Assembly (NCBI GenBank): GCA_023145575.1
Contig: JAGLDN010000308.1
Span: 1-5,496, forward strand
Source: Psychromonas sp.
GTDB taxonomy: Bacteria > Pseudomonadota > Gammaproteobacteria > Enterobacterales > Psychromonadaceae
DNA: 5,496 bases
Direction of reading: 5' to 3'
Positions 5,078 to 5,496 of this stretch are shown piece after piece (position 1 is the stretch's first letter; the number at the start of each line of letters is the position of its first letter). The position numbers were made by a program, and so were the translations under genes. A model generated the notes under the pieces. It saw only the letters and a list, made by a program, of their open reading frames with translations. It was not told the origin of the DNA and did not search any database.

Positions 5078-5496
5078 CAGGGCGAGATTACGAAGAAAAT
5101 CAGCCTGATAAGCCTTTGATATTTCTACACTCTAAAATACTTCAACGGCTGTAATTTTTTACTTTTTTATTATTTTATTAAGGTTATTTGAATTTCCCTT
5201 GAATTTCAAATTCAATAAACCATCGTAAAAATTACATAGTCAAAATATAGCAACAATTACGTTTTTTCTTATTACTTCTGTAATATTGTTAATTAATTTA
5301 TTTTTTAAACGAGTTCAGAGCGCTTTCACGATAAATATCACACCGATTTGCTTTATGCACTTTTCTTTTTGTTCCTGCTTTAAACGATGTAGTGCTTTTT
5401 CGAAGGTTTAAAGCAATATGGCGAACGCTTGCAAGGTTCTCAACGGAATTTTCTCGTCTGATTCTACACTGATCTTCACCCATTCCAACATCAAGC
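5078..5496 (-). mobile_element. 3' end of an ISAs1-family insertion sequence (partial)
   Basis: The transposase at 5298-5496 defines the element. CAGGG at 5078-5082, followed by CGAGATTACGAAGAAAAT, is a candidate terminal inverted repeat, since ISAs1-family ends typically start with CAGGG-like bases. That leaves about 220 bp of A/T-rich non-coding DNA between the end and the transposase stop, longer than I would expect, so the boundary is uncertain. The segment contains a TTGAATTT-C-AAATTCAA palindrome (5199-5215). The other end and target duplication lie outside the window. Confidence 0.4.
5298..5496 (-). CDS. ISAs1-family transposase, C-terminal part (runs off window)
   Basis: The minus-strand frame is open from the window edge to TAA 5298-5300, giving the last 65 residues. 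It reads LDVGMGEDQCRIRREN, SVENLASVRHIALNLRK, then a basic tail (KAGTKRKVHKAN). This is the conserved end of ISAs1-family DDE transposases ('HWVLDV.F.ED..RIR..N.PENLA.LRR.ALNLLK'). The catalytic Asp residues and the final Glu of the DDE triad lie upstream, beyond the window, so activity cannot be judged. The Met at 5481-5483 is internal, not the start. The visible part has no frameshift or stop. It points towards rraA, tail to tail. Confidence 0.85.
   Translation of the reverse strand, partial: LDVGMGEDQCRIRRENSVENLASVRHIALNLRKSTTSFKAGTKRKVHKANRCDIYRESALNSFKK

Noticed and set aside
1..5496. tRNA, rRNA or CRISPR array
   Set aside because: No T-arm motif in cloverleaf context, no rRNA-like conserved stretches and no spaced direct repeats were seen on either strand.

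Overview
The window looks like a chromosomal segment from a low-GC, probably marine or cold-adapted gammaproteobacterium (Psychromonas/Vibrio/Moritella-like; the genus is a guess). The basis is three genes that closely resemble their E. coli homologues in A/T-rich codon use: pyrB, pyrI and rraA. A conserved core at 2855-4929 is flanked on both sides by mobile-element debris and accessory DNA.

Left part (1-2340), accessory. At 4-180 (+) is a short reading frame resembling the C-terminal tail of a DDE transposase. At 282-1154 (-) lies an intact 290-residue gene for a putative zinc metallo-endopeptidase of the M35/aspzincin type (HEMSH, a downstream Asp, an ADNW tail). It has no signal peptide and no evident partner gene, and could be an orphan effector or toxin. 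Upstream of it, 1155-1400 holds possible divergent promoter signals and two minute overlapping + strand reading frames behind a good Shine-Dalgarno. At 1400-1614 (-) is a piece of an IS66-family transposase frameshifted by an 8-bp duplication. At 1641-1814 is an unexplained structured element: terminal inverted repeat, bulged hairpin, and a GC stem with a T-run on the + strand. At 1871-2107 and about 2142-2339 (-) are reading-frame remnants of unrecognised genes. I see no supportable gene between 2340 and 2854.

Core (2607-4929). A leader with a perfect TATAAT and a 12-bp hairpin precedes pyrB-pyrI, which overlap by four bases (ATGA). They encode the catalytic and regulatory chains of aspartate transcarbamoylase, the first committed step of pyrimidine synthesis. 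The leader lacks an obvious E. coli-style attenuator. rraA follows 96 bp later with its own likely sigma-70 promoter. It encodes an RNase E regulator whose C terminus carries an unusual acidic extension made by a 27-bp in-frame tandem repeat.

Right part (4930-5496). After about 150 bp of intergenic DNA comes the end of an ISAs1-family insertion sequence. The transposase (-) runs off the window edge, and its 3' terminus is proposed at a CAGGG at 5078. IS pieces on both sides suggest insertions have accumulated around the housekeeping operon without breaking it.
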